DNA of 64,000 nt from Buxus sempervirens (Eukaryota; Streptophyta; Magnoliopsida; Buxales; Buxaceae). Each line of letters starts with the position of its first letter. The first letter of the stretch is position 1. Positions 35,958-48,569 of the stretch are shown here, piece after piece. The translations under genes were made by a program, and so were the position numbers. Below the pieces are notes generated by a model. It ran no database searches. It was given only the letters and a program-made list of their open reading frames with translations, and had not been told where the DNA came from. The DNA is taken from the NCBI GenBank assembly GCA_947561395.2, contig OX387191.1, forward strand, positions 39,201,439 to 39,265,438. Reading direction: 5' to 3'.

Positions 35958-38460
35958 AGGGGTGGCAGTGGGTTGGGTTGGTATGGGAGGTTAATGGGTT
36001 AGTGCTCAACCCGAACCCGCCCATTTAATAAACGGGTTGGGATATGCCAACCCGCCCTAACCCGTTTAAACCCGCCAACCCATTTATAAAATACTGAATT
36101 CAAAGCTACATTTTCCTAAGAAACCCAGTTTACAAGGGTAATTGACGATGGATCCATCCTTTCCAGCCCACAAAAAACAACCTATCTAACAAAGATCCTT
36201 AGGACCATGTAACAAACAAAACCCACTCTCAAGGATCCTTTGAATGCCAACTGGTTGATCAAAAGCACATATACCTTACGTCAAGTTCCTGCAGTTTATA
36301 TACCCAACCAATTATAACTAAGAAAAATAGTCATATATACACCCCTAGTATACCTCCACAAACAAAGGACCTGAGCCCAAAAAACTACTATACAAGATCT
36401 AGCCATGGAAGCTACATTTTGTCTTGGTCACGACTCAACGTGTCCCTGTAATTGTAAGAGCAGAAATTTTCAACACAAAATAGCCTCAGCTACTAGGCTA
36501 GTTGTTGCCCAACATGTCAAATATAAATGATTAAAGCTACAATCATGTAATAACTTAATAAGTTTAAATGAAAGCACAAGCAAGCTCCATGTTCAATTTA
36601 AAAATAAAACACAAAAAAAGAGGTCTTCAACTCTCCTCCTTCAATTCCAAATTCCAAGCAAGCTCCATGTTCAATTTCTTCTAATATCAAAAGCACTCCT
36701 GGCGAGCACATAAGACAACAATCGTTAAGAACTATGATAAATCAAGAAAAAATATTAAAACATAACAAGATGAAGAAGCTTAATTTATGTTATAGTGTGG
36801 ATTTATTTGCACCTCTAAGACAGTTTTTAAAACATAACAAGATGAAGAAGCTTAAAAATATTAAAAAATTTATGATAAATCAGATATATATTTGACATCC
36901 TAAAACAGACAGTAGTAAACAACATAACTTGTCTTTCAATATCAATAGATTCCAAATAAGGGAAACATCCTTCTCTAGTAGTAGAACATGATCATTACTT
37001 CACCAAAGAAACACTGTTTCTGAATGCAGATCTGGATATCACTAAAAAACATGACATACTTGGAAGAACTACAGTTGGAGCGTCAAGCCTTCACTTACCA
37101 TCAAGGCTTCAATTTACCTCCTTAGAGGCCAAGGACTTTGAAATATTTATATGTAAAAAGTTGTCCACATCTTTATCTTTGTCATTATCTGTATTACAAG
37201 AACAAAGACTGAATAGTCACAACTATTGTTAATATGATTTTAACATTCTCTAGTATAAACAACAGAATGAAGTTATTTATAAAATATAGATGTAGTGAAT
37301 AAATAAATACCTTCTGATCCATACACCCAATCTCGGGTGCATACCAAAGCCTCAACATTTTCTGGTAGGAGAGAACTTCGAAACTGATCTACGACCCTTC
37401 CTCCACAACTAAATGCCAATTCTGAGGCAACTGTAGAAATTGGAATAGTCAAGACATCACGAGCCATCAGAGATAACTCAAGGAACCTGAACTCGACAGA
37501 TTTCCAATACAACAAAATATCGAGAGGTTGCTTCCTATCACAAGTAGTCTCCTCCAAATACATTTCCAATTGAGATCGACTTCCTTGGCCAATATATGCT
37601 TGACTCTCAAATGCCTCAAAGCCCTACCAAAAATGAGTACATAAAGAGAAAGAGGGAGAAGGAATGAATGAATCTATATATGAAAAAATATTCAATTAAC
37701 GAAAAAAAGTTAAAACATAATAATGAAACTTTTTCTTGCATATCTTCATCACTGTCATTATCCATACTAACTGTAGAAGCAATAGCAAACGGAGTGTTAC
37801 TTGATAAGGAAGAAGCATGGCTCATATACTCATTAAATAGTGAAACCATTTCTTCTTTAACACGCATAACATGTTGTCTCCCTTCATCCCCATAAAGTTT
37901 GGTGTAAGAGAACTCTACCATTTTCATCTTGTAACGAGGATCAAAAATTGATGCAATAGATAATATAATGCTATAATCACCCCAATACTTTTCAAACTTG
38001 GATCTCATTCTTTGAGCCATGCTTTTCATGAAGATGTCCTCACTTTCCATTTCCTCTTTCAATCGTAATTGAATTTTCCATACACCTTGAAAATACATAT
38101 TAGAGGTTGGGTACTTACTTCCTTGAGGCTTGAGCGGCAGCCATTTGTAGAGACTAGAGAATACAAGAAAGAGGAGAGAAACTGAGAGATGTATTGGGAT
38201 TGAGCGGCAGCCATTGTAGAGACTAGAGAAACTGACGAACAAATTTAGGGTTTTTGTTTTTTTATGTTTTTTTAACATTGCTTTTGCTTATGGTTATGAC
38301 CCGTCGGGTTGAAAGGGTAAACCCGAACACAACCCGTTTAATTACTAGTTAGGAATTTCAAAGCCGAACCCGACCCACAGGTTTAGATATCTAACCCTAA
38401 CCCACATTAGAGAGGGCTGGTTCGGGCGGGTTGGCGAGTCATGGGTCAAAACTGCCAGCT
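35958..38460 (-). mobile_element. hAT DNA transposon, 2,503 bp, internally deleted
   Basis: The ends are AGGGGTGGCAG and CTGCCAGCT (inverted), and an 8-bp duplication CTACATCT lies at 35950-35957 and 38461-38468, as expected for hAT. Subterminal regions on both sides are packed with AACCCG/CGGGTT words (35975-36080 and 38295-38450), likely transposase-binding sites. It encodes the C-terminal part of a transposase on the minus strand. The N-terminal DNA-binding region is absent, so the copy cannot move on its own. Confidence 0.88.
37273..38140 (-). pseudogene. hAT transposase, C-terminal part, N-terminus deleted
   Basis: Reading the minus strand from about 38140: SKYPTSNMYFQGVWKIQ, then SIASIFDPRYKMKMVEF (the RNase-H-like catalytic region, DUF4413 area), to DNDSDEDMQEK near 37729. 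A roughly 100-bp intron (donor AAG|GTTTC, acceptor GGTAG|GG near 37627) joins to FEAFESQAYIGQ and then the hAT dimerisation domain with ARDVLTIPISTVASELAFS and QFRSSLLPENVEALVC (37304-37510). The zinc-finger BED domain and the front of the catalytic fold are missing. Upstream frame in the same ORF is non-homologous sequence next to the terminus. The intron is inferred from continuity of the family pattern. Confidence 0.82.
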
Positions 38461-38564
38461 CTACATCTAACTATAAATTGCATAACGACAAGGTAAGTGA
38501 AAGCCCGGCCCAACCTAGCTTGACCCATATCTAGTATGTATATATATATATTGTAAAGCAGAAT

Positions 38565-41193
38565 TGTAGCACCCCGAATTCGAGTTATTCATTAAAGATA
38601 TAACTCGTCTCACGGTAACGCTATGCATGAGCCCACATGGTAACACTATACATAAGCCCATAGCAAGCCAATGCCTTAATATAATTCAACAATTATATCA
38701 ATATCAGAGTGTGGAAACAAGATAGAAATAAAACTAGCTGAACTGAATCTTTATTACTTCAAAAATCCTGAGATAGTCTTCAAATAAGTGAATCTCCTAA
38801 TATAAAAATCTGGACACAAAGGTCTACTACATCACTCTCTCTCATCTCTCAATTATAAAATACTCCCTAACTATTGAAAAATGAACTCCCTAAAACAGAA
38901 ATCAAAATCCTACATAAGACAATAGTAATCGTTTTCTACGTAGTCGTCAGCTGGATACTCCTTAATAGTACCCTGTTGCTCTACCCTAGTGGTATCGTCC
39001 TCTCCAGAATAGTCTGAAAACAAAACAAAACAAAGCAAGGATGAGATATAAATCCCAGCAAACAACACATGCATGAATAAAGCACTTTATCATTTATATA
39101 ATTCTCAAGATAGCATATATTTCAAATTCAGAATAGTAACGGATAATTCAGTTGCAATTCATTTTCCAATTCAATATCAACCAATAATTTCCAATTAAAT
39201 CAAATCTTTGCGACGATGTGACATCACAGGACTCATGAAAACAATTCATCTTTGAAAAGATAAATGCCTGAGTCAAGGGTTGCCACCTTACGGCTTAGGT
39301 GTGAGCTAAGATACACAGTAATTGACTAATTGCGGATCACCCAACCGAGATACACAGAAGGCTGGCACGTACAATCCAATCAACTGCAGCAACGTGGGAA
39401 TATCAGACCAAAATACATGGTAGGTAGCCCATAATAGCCACATCGAGATACACGACAGGTGGGATTGTTGCAGCACAACCAGATACAGGAAGACCTCGTC
39501 GAGATACACACTGGAGCATAATGTGAAACAGGTTTAACCAAACAAAGAAAATACTATTCTCACTCCTAGCTAGATTATGGATCCATACCAAGTTATGCCC
39601 ATTAGGCACACAAAACAAAACACTGAAATCATATAATCTTTGATACCCAAAATCAATCCACAACATTTACAATTCATCTCAAATCATCCCCAAGATACAT
39701 GGAGGAAAACAAAGTTCAAACTCAAGCTACATGAGTGAGAAATAACCACTCCGAGGTACACGAAGGAAAATATATGCAATTCTTTCAAAACAACCCTGGA
39801 AACATCTTTAGATAGATCAAATACAAGTATAAAAATCAATAAAATCAAAATAAGTTGAAAGGAAAAGAGTTTGGAACGATAAACTCAAATAAAAGCTATT
39901 TCAGTAAACATATCCAAAATCTTTATAAAAATTCAATTTAATCAACGGCCAGTGTAAACAATCTCAAAACTCTCTAATCTTATTGGTACATAAGTTGGAA
40001 ATCAATAAAAACAATTTTATAGTAAAAAAAACTAGGTCTATTTAAAAAATACAGACTTTCTGTCAAGCGCGCTTGAGTGCTGTTGGGCACTCGTTAAAAA
40101 CTCACTTTCTCAAGGTTGGCCTCTCGGGATTGCACTTGAGGGTTCTTCCGAGCGTTTGGTTTATTGAAAATTGTCAACTCTCGGGTTTTGAAAAATTAAA
40201 AAAAAACATAGGTGGGGTGCCTTCAGTAGTGCTCGAGCGCTGTCGAGCGCCCTGGAAATCCACTCAGCGCCTAGCAGGACACTCGAGCATGATTGCAGGC
40301 ATCGGTTCAAACTAATAAAAACCTGAGTTTTCTGAACTTTGCGAAATTTCATACTAAAATCAAATAACACTAAATCAACACTTCAAACCACTTCGAAAAC
40401 ATTCTAAAAAAATCTCTAGACATGTTAGATCTGTTTAAACAAAATAAAACTTCCTTTATAAATCAAATCGAATCAAAACCCATCAAATAACCATACTTTA
40501 ACATATTTTGAGAAAACTAAAACATAACTATAAAACCTTGTATAAACCAACATGTTTTGCTTCGAAAATCATCTCTTAATATGTATCTAAATCATTCATA
40601 ACAAATAAACAACAACCATGCAATGATTAAACGAAAACAAAGGTGTTACTTGCCTTTTTCGCAAGATCCAACACTAAACTAGCAAAATTAGCAACTCTAC
40701 TTCTTCTCCTCTATTTTTGGGTGTGATTTCCTTCTCTCAAATCCTCAAGCACACGTCCATCAAGTCTCCTTCAATACCACACATCCAAAACAAGAGAATA
40801 AACCTTCTTTTTTCTTAAAAATTCCTTTTTATACTTAAAAATTTGATTCTAACCCTATTAGGAGTTTCTATTCTTCTAAAAAAATTACTAGAAGTGTTTG
40901 GATGTCCAACCAAGTCCATATAGGTAATTTCCTCCCTATTTAATTAAAATATGACAGCCTACCTTGCCTATCTATCATACTCATGCTCTTCACCAATTAA
41001 AACTCTAATAAAAGCTCAATTATAGACTTACTTGGTTGTTTATTCCTTCTCTTCACATCCTTTACAATCTCTAGGCTTGATCTTCCTCTTCACCTCCTAT
41101 CCATATCAATAAAATTCTAATCAATCACTTAATCCAATATGTTTCTCAATAAATTAATTAAATTATTTAAAAGGGAAAATTCGGGGGATTACA
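38565..41193 (-). repeat. 3' LTR of the Del/Tekay element, 2,629 bp
   Basis: Bounded by TGTAGCACCCCG and GGGGGATTACA. A minus-strand CCTATATGG box lies near 40918. A GC-type donor-like AG|GCAAGTAAC is near 40653. The CGCTCGAGC word block is at 40065-40300 and a U5 repeat area using AGATACAC words at 39240-39760. Only the outer 275 bp (40918-41193) match the 5' LTR closely. Confidence 0.88.
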
Positions 41194-41207
41194 TTCCACC
41201 CTCCTAC
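41194..41207 (-). other. Polypurine tract
   Basis: The minus strand reads GTAGGAGGGTGGAA immediately before the 3' LTR, the expected plus-strand DNA primer site of the element. Confidence 0.6.
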
Positions 41208-41222
41208 AAAATAATTTCGTCC

Positions 41223-41976
41223 TCAAAATTTACCTTGCATTTCCCCAAATAAGAATGGATACTTGTTCCTCATCTCTTGTTCATGATCCCAAGTTGCCTC
41301 TTCCAATGTATGATATTGCCATAATACTTTCACCAATGGAATGACCTTGTTACGTAGGACTTTCTCGCTTCGGTCCAAAATCTGAATAGGCTTCTCTTCA
41401 AATGAGAAGTCCTCACGAACAAATAAAGGCTCATATGAAATTACATGGCTAGGATCTAGAACATATCTACGTAGCATAGATACATGGAATACATCATGGA
41501 CTCTGGTCAACTGTGGCGGCAATGCTAACTTAGAAGCAACGGGTCCAACCGTATCAAGTATCTCAAATGGTCCAATGAATCTAGGAGATAACTTGCCTTT
41601 CTTCCCAAATCTCATAATACCTCTAGACGGCGATACCTTAAGAAAAACATGATCTCCAATCTTAAAATTCAACGCTCGCCTCCTGGTATGTGCATATTTC
41701 TTCTGTCTACTTTGGGCTGTCAAACGACATTGCTTAATCAGATTCACCTTCTCAACACTATCCTGCACATATTATAGGCCAAGAAGTTACTTTTAACCAA
41801 CCTCTACCCAACATAAAGGCGATCTACCCATCCTTCCATATAGTGCTTCAAATGGTGCCATTTGTATGTTGGCTTGATAACTATTATTGCAAGCAAATTC
41901 CACTAAGGGTAAGTGCTTACTCCAACTCCCTCCAAAATCAAGTACACGACACCTCAATAAATCCTCATTTGTCTGT
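41223..41976 (-). pseudogene. Integrase C-terminal part and chromodomain
   Basis: The minus-strand frame 41976-41223 encodes the end of the integrase core (DFGGSWSKHLPLVEFACNN, with the third catalytic acid E), and then the C-terminal region with [13 protein letters not shown] (the GPY/F-type motif). The chromodomain-like tail follows, with [15 protein letters not shown]. Chromodomains guide chromovirus integration to heterochromatin. Three in-frame stops lie between 41760 and 41800, where the conserved linker should be, so it is dead. An LTR inserted at 41982 splits it from the rest of the core. Confidence 0.9.
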
Positions 41977-41981
41977 ATGGT

Positions 41982-44525
41982 TGTCACAACCTGGAACCAA
42001 GTCTGCCTCTCCAAGACACAACCCGTCCCAGACCGTGGCAAGTGGGCCATTATTCTTAACAAAACACGAAGGATTTTAAATTCTTTTTCTATACAAGTGC
42101 AAGTGCAAACAATTCATACTATGCATATCAAAAGTGTGTTCACATATATATATTTGAAGGGAAACAAGACATGAGAGTTTAGTTACAAAAAGATGGGTGA
42201 CTAATCACACCTCTCAGCTATAAGGGTTTACAATTCAAAACTATACATGCATAACAAAAGGGAAATCCTAAGGCCTATAGAAATCCTCCTTTCTATACCC
42301 GATGGCCTTTTCCTTGCCTCTATCCCCAGCCCGGTCCTTCACACTGGACATCTATGGATCTGAAAAATACGATAAAAAACAACTGTGAGATGAATGTTTC
42401 AGTAAGTAACACATGCATGCACGAGAAAACACAGTTCATGCTAATAATATCCGTTGAAATCGTGTCATGCGGGTATTTGAAATCATGCTTAATGTAATAC
42501 AGATCAGTGCCATACAATTGGTGCATGCTTGTGCAATAGGTGTACAGTTCATCAATTTATAACAGTCACAATCAATTCTTATAATGTTAAACGTCACGGA
42601 ATCCCAAGCTTGCGTGGAGGATATGAGTTCTCTATCTCCAGGCCAGGGTGAACAAAGGTCCACTACCCCCAACCGAGATGAACCGATCCATCTACCCACT
42701 AAGGCTTACTTTTGTGAAGGAGCTAGTTCACTACCCCCAAATTGAGGTGAACAATAGTTCACTACCCCCAATTGAGGTGAACATCACATATTACTTACCA
42801 ATATTCACTTTTGTGAAGGAGCTAGTTCACTACCCCCAAATTGAGGTGAACAATAGTTCACTACCCCCAATTGAGGTGAATATCACATATTAGAATACTA
42901 CACAAATGGGCCAATGCCCTCTGCTCAATACATCTCAATGTCATTGGGGCCACTACCCTCTCATTCGATGTCAATAACCCTAGGCCACTGCCCCTTGTGT
43001 CTCATTTTGCAAATAATGGGCCAAAGCCCTTGAAGTGGTTCAATGTAATACGGGCCAATGCCCTTTCACCTCACGTCTCCAATAACGGGCCAAAGCCCTT
43101 GATACTATGTGTTACGCACTAGGCTGAAGCCCATTAGGTCATGGGTGGTGTACTCACATTGATGGTCAAAGGCAAGGTTTGGTTTTCAGAAATTTTCTAT
43201 CTTTCATGACTCAATTTGGGCAACTTATGTCTCAACTCTTATAATACTTGTGAAACTTGGTTTTGGCTTTTGTTTTCTGCTTCTAATGGTCATTTGGAAG
43301 GTGCTCGAAGTGACAGAATCAAATTATCCTATTCCTATAGTAATCTGAGACAGAAACTCTTTCCAAGACCTTCTTTGGGAAAACGTTCCTAAAATCCTTG
43401 TTAGTTGGAATTTTGAGGTACTTCCAGTTGGAACACCTCCTAGACACCTAACTCTCACTTATACATAGGTTGAATTTGAATAAAAACAAGTGGTAGTTCA
43501 ATTTGAGCTAAAAACTCAAATTTTGGAGTTTCTAGTAAGGGCACTCAATAAGTCGCTCCAGCCTGCTTCGAGCGGCCAGGAATTAGTTCTTGGGTTCTTC
43601 TGTTATGACAATCGCTAGAATAGTCGCTCGAGCGGCCATGCCTTATATCACTTCCTAAAACTACCGCCCGATGCTGCGCTTGAGCGGCTGCTCAGGCAGC
43701 TGGGTTTTCTCAGCAGCTCGCAAAATCCGACTTTTGGGGATTTTGGTTTTTTCTCAAATCTCACTTGTTCTGGGTGTTTTTGGGCTCTAAATCACTCCTA
43801 GCATCTGTAGAAATCTACTACCAACTAAACCCCTCAAAGAAAACCCTCCCATTTGGCCTAGGACTTGTTTTCACATATCAACCCTAACATTCATCAAAAT
43901 ATGTGATTTTTGGCCGAAATTGGGAAAATAAGGTTGGGGTGGTGTTGCTTACCTCTTGCAAATTCTTACGCAAGTTGTCTAGCCTCTATTGCAAGCCACG
44001 AACAGCACCTTAAGCTCCTCTTAAATGATTCCTCCGAAAATCTCCACCAAAACACCCACACGAAAATGGCTTCTATGGTTCTTCCTTTTCCTTTTCTTGC
44101 CAACAACTCTTCCAAAGGGTTGGAAAGGAATGGAGACGAAAATGGGGAAAATGGGGAAGAGAAGGAGATGAAGAAGATGAGAGTGCGAGAAGAGGAGAGG
44201 AAGAAAAGGGTTTTGGGCAAAGGGTTGGTCGTGAATGGGGCTTCCCTTTGGCTATGTTCTCTTAAGTGACTTTCCAACAAGACACTACAATTTACAAGTT
44301 TGCCACTCTCCTCATACATTGCACAACACTAACCACCACTTAGCTATTTTATCTCACATTAGGGAATCTTATTTAACCAAATGAAAGATGCTCACCTTCA
44401 CAGGCTGCTGATAGCCTGGGGCTTAGACACTTTGACTGGCTTTTAGGCTTGAGCTTCTCCAACTTCACCTACACATCAAGTTCACTAGTTATGATGTGCT
44501 AGGGATATTGGAACTGGGTTTCATA
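41982..44525 (-). mobile_element. Solo LTR, family A-related, 2,544 bp
   Basis: The left end is TGTCACAACCTGG. The right end is decayed (GGGTTTCATA for GGGTTTCACA). A perfect duplication ATGGT lies at 41977-41981 and 44526-44530, within the integrase codons for ERTI. A donor-like AG|GTAAGC site is near 43951 and the CGCTCGAGCGGCC block at 43545-43700. A tandem repeat of TTCACTACCCCCAATTGAGG units lies at 42650-42893. The LTR fragment at 376-3456 is the same subtype. Confidence 0.93.
42650..42893. repeat. Tandem CACTACCCCCAATTGAGGTG units
   Basis: The unit recurs five to six times, including a long near-exact duplication (about 42715-42800 and 42810-42893). Nearby, GGGCCAATGCCC-type words recur at 42900-43130. 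Confidence 0.85.
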
Positions 44526-44530
44526 ATGGT

Positions 44531-45074
44531 CCTCTCAGACTGCCCATCTGTTTGAGGATGAAAACTATTGCTGAATTTCAACTTAGTTCCCAAAGCATCT
44601 TGTAGGCGATTCCGAAACTTAGAAGTAAAACAAGGATCTCGATCTGAAACAATGGGAACTAAAACCCCATGCAATCTCACTATCTCCCTGACATATAGCT
44701 CTGCTAATGATTTCAAAGGCTGTGTCATCTGAATCGGTAAAAAGTGAGCTGATTTAATCAACCTATCCACAATTACCCATATAGCATTATTCTGCTTTAC
44801 TGTAGCTGGTAATCCATAAGCAAAATCCATAATGATGTATTCCCACTTCCACTCTAGAATAGGAAGTGACTGTAGAAGTCCTGGGGGTCTTTGATTGCCT
44901 TAACTTGTTGGCATGTAAGACATTTTGCCACATATTCAGCTATTTCTCTCTTCATCCCAAACCACCAATAATTGATCTTCAAATTTTTATACATCTTGGT
45001 ATTGTCTGGATGAATTGCATATCCAGACTTATGGCCTTCTTCTAGAATCAAGTCCTTGATCTCCTTATCATCAG
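44531..45074 (-). pseudogene. Integrase zinc-binding domain and front of catalytic core
   Basis: On the minus strand, DKEIKDLILEEGHKSGYAIH followed by KCLTCQQVK forms the HHCC zinc-binding domain (45070-44900). After a frameshift near 44860 the catalytic core follows, with MDFAYGLP (first D), [11 protein letters not shown], and [12 protein letters not shown] (second D), then [14 protein letters not shown] at the LTR insertion. All expected motifs are present but in two frames. The LTR at 45075 was inserted just before the zinc domain. Confidence 0.88.
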
Positions 45075-46079
45075 TGTGCGCATGGTAAATCGCACGACAC
45101 GGGCTCAGATCCCCCGAAGGGTAAAATGGGAATTCGGAGTCGCCACTGCCTGATGGAGTGCAGACAGACACCTGGTTGCCTATGTTTTTCTATTAGGCGG
45201 TCTGCGGCTTGAGATTCTAAGCAAGTTCTCGGTTACGGTCCGGGGAAGTCCGTAGACACCCCGGTCCGCCCCGTCAAGTGACGGGTCCCATAGGTTTCCC
45301 TGGTTTGAGTTGATTTGGTTTCTCACTTGATTCCTAATCTTGCATGCACATTGGTTAAGTTTGGCGGGACCGCCAAAGTGGTGTGGGTCCTTTTACTTGA
45401 TTTTATCTTCTTAACTTGAAGTGATCTGAGTCTGATCGGGCGGGCCCCGTTGGAAGGCCCACAGGATGCCAATTTGGGCTTTAGTGAAAGCCCAAGTCCC
45501 GTTTGGGGTTACGTCGGATAACCCCTTTTTGGCTTTGGTTGATTTGATGGATTGTATTTGAAGTTAAAATTGGGATTTTAAGTATTTTTCATGCCAAAAA
45601 GTGGGTATGGATGGTTTTGTGGGCCCATTGGGTGGGCCACACAGTGGTTGCCAAATGATTTTGATTTATCGTTATTTGTTTGAACCAAAGTGGGCTAGGC
45701 ATGGGCTTGGGGCCCTTAGCCTAGAACTTAGGGTTTTAACCCTTCAAATTCAATTAATGGGCTTGGCGGGCCCGATAGGCCCTAGTCCGCGGTCTCGGCC
45801 AAACCATACCTAATCTAGGCCTGCATGCTTCAATTTGGGCTTTGGTGGGCCTCACATGGTCGAGCCCATTGGATTGAGTTAATTTGCTTATTTAAGACGA
45901 TATGAGTTTGTTGGGCTTGGTGGGCCCCGTTGGAAAGCCCACTGTGAGTCAAGTTGGGCCGGCGGTCTAAGTCCCATCTTGGGTTCTGGGTCACCCAGAA
46001 ACCCTACTGGTTCATCTGGTTCGATTTGGAGAGTAAGAAAATTACACAAAACCAAGCAAAATGGGAAAATGAGATTTCG

Positions 46080-46180
46080 GCGATGAGCTGGCCTAAGATG
46101 CCGGCTACACACAAGAACCATTGTAGCCGACATAAGATGCCGGCTACAAACAAACACAAGTTGATCCGACCTGAGTTGCC
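46080..46180. repeat. Palindrome cluster (GCCGGCTAC/GTAGCCG type)
   Basis: Repeated ATGCCGGCTACA and GTAGCCGACATAAGATGCCG words form imperfect hairpins in the downstream half of the family D LTR at 45075. Confidence 0.7.
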
Positions 46181-46833
46181 GGATCAGCAAACAGGGATGG
46201 TTTTTTGGGATTTTTGCTATGGGATTGAGTTCTTAGGTCTTCTAGGATGTTCTAGTGATTGTGTGGGCCCCTGTGTGGGCCCACAGTGGTGCAAACAAGA
46301 CTAAACTAAAAGTGAACTACATAAAAACACCCGAAAATTAACAACCACTTTAGGCATGGGATCTATAAAAACACAAGCATGCATGTGGTGTGTGCACTAG
46401 GCAAGGTGGCATAGACTTCACATGACCCAAAACAGTAGTTAAATTGACACAAGACCCTAGTAAAAAAACTCACCTAAGCAGCCAATAAGATGATGCTCAT
46501 GCCATCCTAAGGTAGTAGCATGCATGCCTTAAATTGGAGTTAGATTATGAGGAATCTTATGCATGCTAGGCAATCCAACCCTATCATGCATGGATAACAC
46601 ATAAAGATAAGAAAAGAACGAAATTCCATAGACCTTGCAACATACTCATGCTCACACAAAACCATGCATGCTAACCCTATCATGCTCACACAAAACCATT
46701 TATCTATCTGTAAGCACCTCATTTTTGCGCTCCCATAAAAACCAGAAATGCAAACCCTGGACAGAAAGTCAAACCCCAAGGGGTGAAAAGTTGACTTTTT
46801 GATCAAGTGAAAATTGGCCACCCCGCTTTATGC

Positions 46834-47423
46834 CATTGGATAGAGAATCTCGACACGATTCCAACGCAACTGAGTTTGCAAGAATAGGGGTTCGGATGAA
46901 GGTTCTGCGGACGGTCAAACTTGAGCAGAGCCAAAAGTTGACTTTCTGCTAAAATCCGATCTAGAGGCCTACCCCTAGGTCATTGGATAGAGAATCTCGA
47001 CACGGTTCCAACGCAACTGAGTTTGCAGGAATCGGGGTCCGGATGAAGGTTCTGCGGGCGGTCAAACCTGAGCAGAGCCAAAAGTTGACTTTCTGCTAAA
47101 ATCCGATCCAGAGGCCTACCCCTAGGTCATTGGATAGAGAATCTTGACACGGTTCCAACGCAACTGAGTTTGCAGGAATTGGGGTCCGAATGAAGGTTCT
47201 GCGGGCGGTCAAACCTGAGCAGAGCCAAAAGTTGACTTTCTGCTAAAATCCGATCCAGAGGCCTACCCCTAGGTCATTGGATAGAGAATCTCGACACGGT
47301 TCCAACGCAACTGAGTTTGCAGGAATCGGGGTCCGGATGAAGGTTCTGCGGGCGGTCAAACCTGAGCAGAGCCAAAAGTTGACTTTCTGCTAAAATCCGA
47401 TCTAGAGGCCTAGCCCTAGGTCA
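46834..47423 (+). repeat. Tandem array with a 147-bp unit, four copies
   Basis: The word ATTGGATAGAGAATCTCGAC begins at 46834, 46982, 47129 and 47276, and a diverged start (ATGGGATGGAGG) at 47423. The steps are 148, 147, 147 and 147. Units 2-4 are nearly identical over their whole length (GGTTCTGCGGGCGGTCAAAC, AAAGTTGACTTTCTGC, GAGGCCTACCCCTAGG). The homologous motif is spaced 146-149 bp in other family D LTRs even where the rest has diverged. Confidence 0.95.
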
Positions 47424-47831
47424 TGGGATGGAGGGCGCCGATACGATTCTAACGCAACTAAGTTTGCCCAGATTGGAGCCCGGATGAAGGAAATATAAGG
47501 TGACGAAATTCCCGAGTAGCAAAACTGGCAATCTGCGCACGTGGCAAAAAGTTGCACACGTGGCGAGTCGCGCAGGAAAATATCTCGGGGATCAAATCCG
47601 TAAATATCTAAATGTACGAAATATCCCAGGGACTAAATCTGTAAAAATCCGAGAATATCGGATTAAATTGAAATTTTCCAGGGACTAAATCCGAAAATTC
47701 GGATTTTCCGACCAAACGAGCGGCGGCATTTAATGAATTTTCATCATTATGCCGCTCGCGCGGACGTGGCGAGCAGCATGCGCTAACCTTGAGCTGGGCG
47801 CCAAAGTGAGCGGCACCCCTTCTCCCTTGCC

Positions 47832-47838
47832 TATATAA
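47832..47838 (+). promoter_or_regulatory. TATA box of the family D LTR at 46709
   Basis: TTGCCTATATAAGCCGCGCG, after a CG-rich patch with GCCGCTCGCGCGGACG words. Confidence 0.65.
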
Positions 47839-48569
47839 GCCGCGCGACTTTCTCGCACAAAGGGTTCGGATTTTTTTTTGGGTGGGATCATTCTTGGGGT
47901 TCGAAGATTTTCGGATTTGGACTTTCTCTTTGGGGTTCCCTCTGGTTGGCCTTGGGTTTCCCTCCCCTCCCTTATCCGAGCTCACCCTCCCTTCATCTTC
48001 CCATCCTTCACTTTCATCGCGAACGAGACGAAGGCCGGCTGCCGTGGGAGCTAGAAGGAAGGTGCTCCAGCTCTTGCTTCATTGCAGGGAGAAGCCCACA
48101 CACCTCAAGCAAGTCATAGGATCCCAGGTATCATTCTCTAATATGCTTGATATACATATGTTGAAATGAGAAGCTTCTAATAAGTTTGCTAAGCTTATTT
48201 TCGTCCTTGGGCATGATTCTGTTCCCATGGTAGTTTAGTATGCACTTGCTTCGCTTTGACGTATGGAGGGTCTCTAAGTGAGGAAGAGACCCACCGGGGG
48301 CTTAAGGTAGGTTGAGAGAGAGAGTACCCCCCTCAAACTGTTCGGGCATGCTTAATGCTATGGTCGTGCCTGTTTTCGCTGCTTTAAAAGGGAGTTTGTT
48401 CCCTCATGTTAATTGATCCATTGTATCCCTGTAAACCCCCCTCCTCATTCCCTTCTTCGGATGTTAGTGTGCCTGCTTGAAGGTCCAGTCTATGGATGAA
48501 AGTGCATGTAATGTCTGCATGTTGTTTTTTTTGTTTTTATTGTGCTGGACTTGCTAACATGCTATTTGC

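Noticed and set aside
43910-44319. Two overlapping ORFs (119 and 117 residues) on opposite strands
   Set aside because: They fall in the GA/CT-rich leader region of the solo LTR at 41982, are low complexity, and have no domain.
47608-48169. Overlapping ORFs on both strands (125 and 95 residues)
   Set aside because: They lie in the family D LTR around its TATA box; frames on both strands are open owing to GC-rich sequence and no family is recognised.
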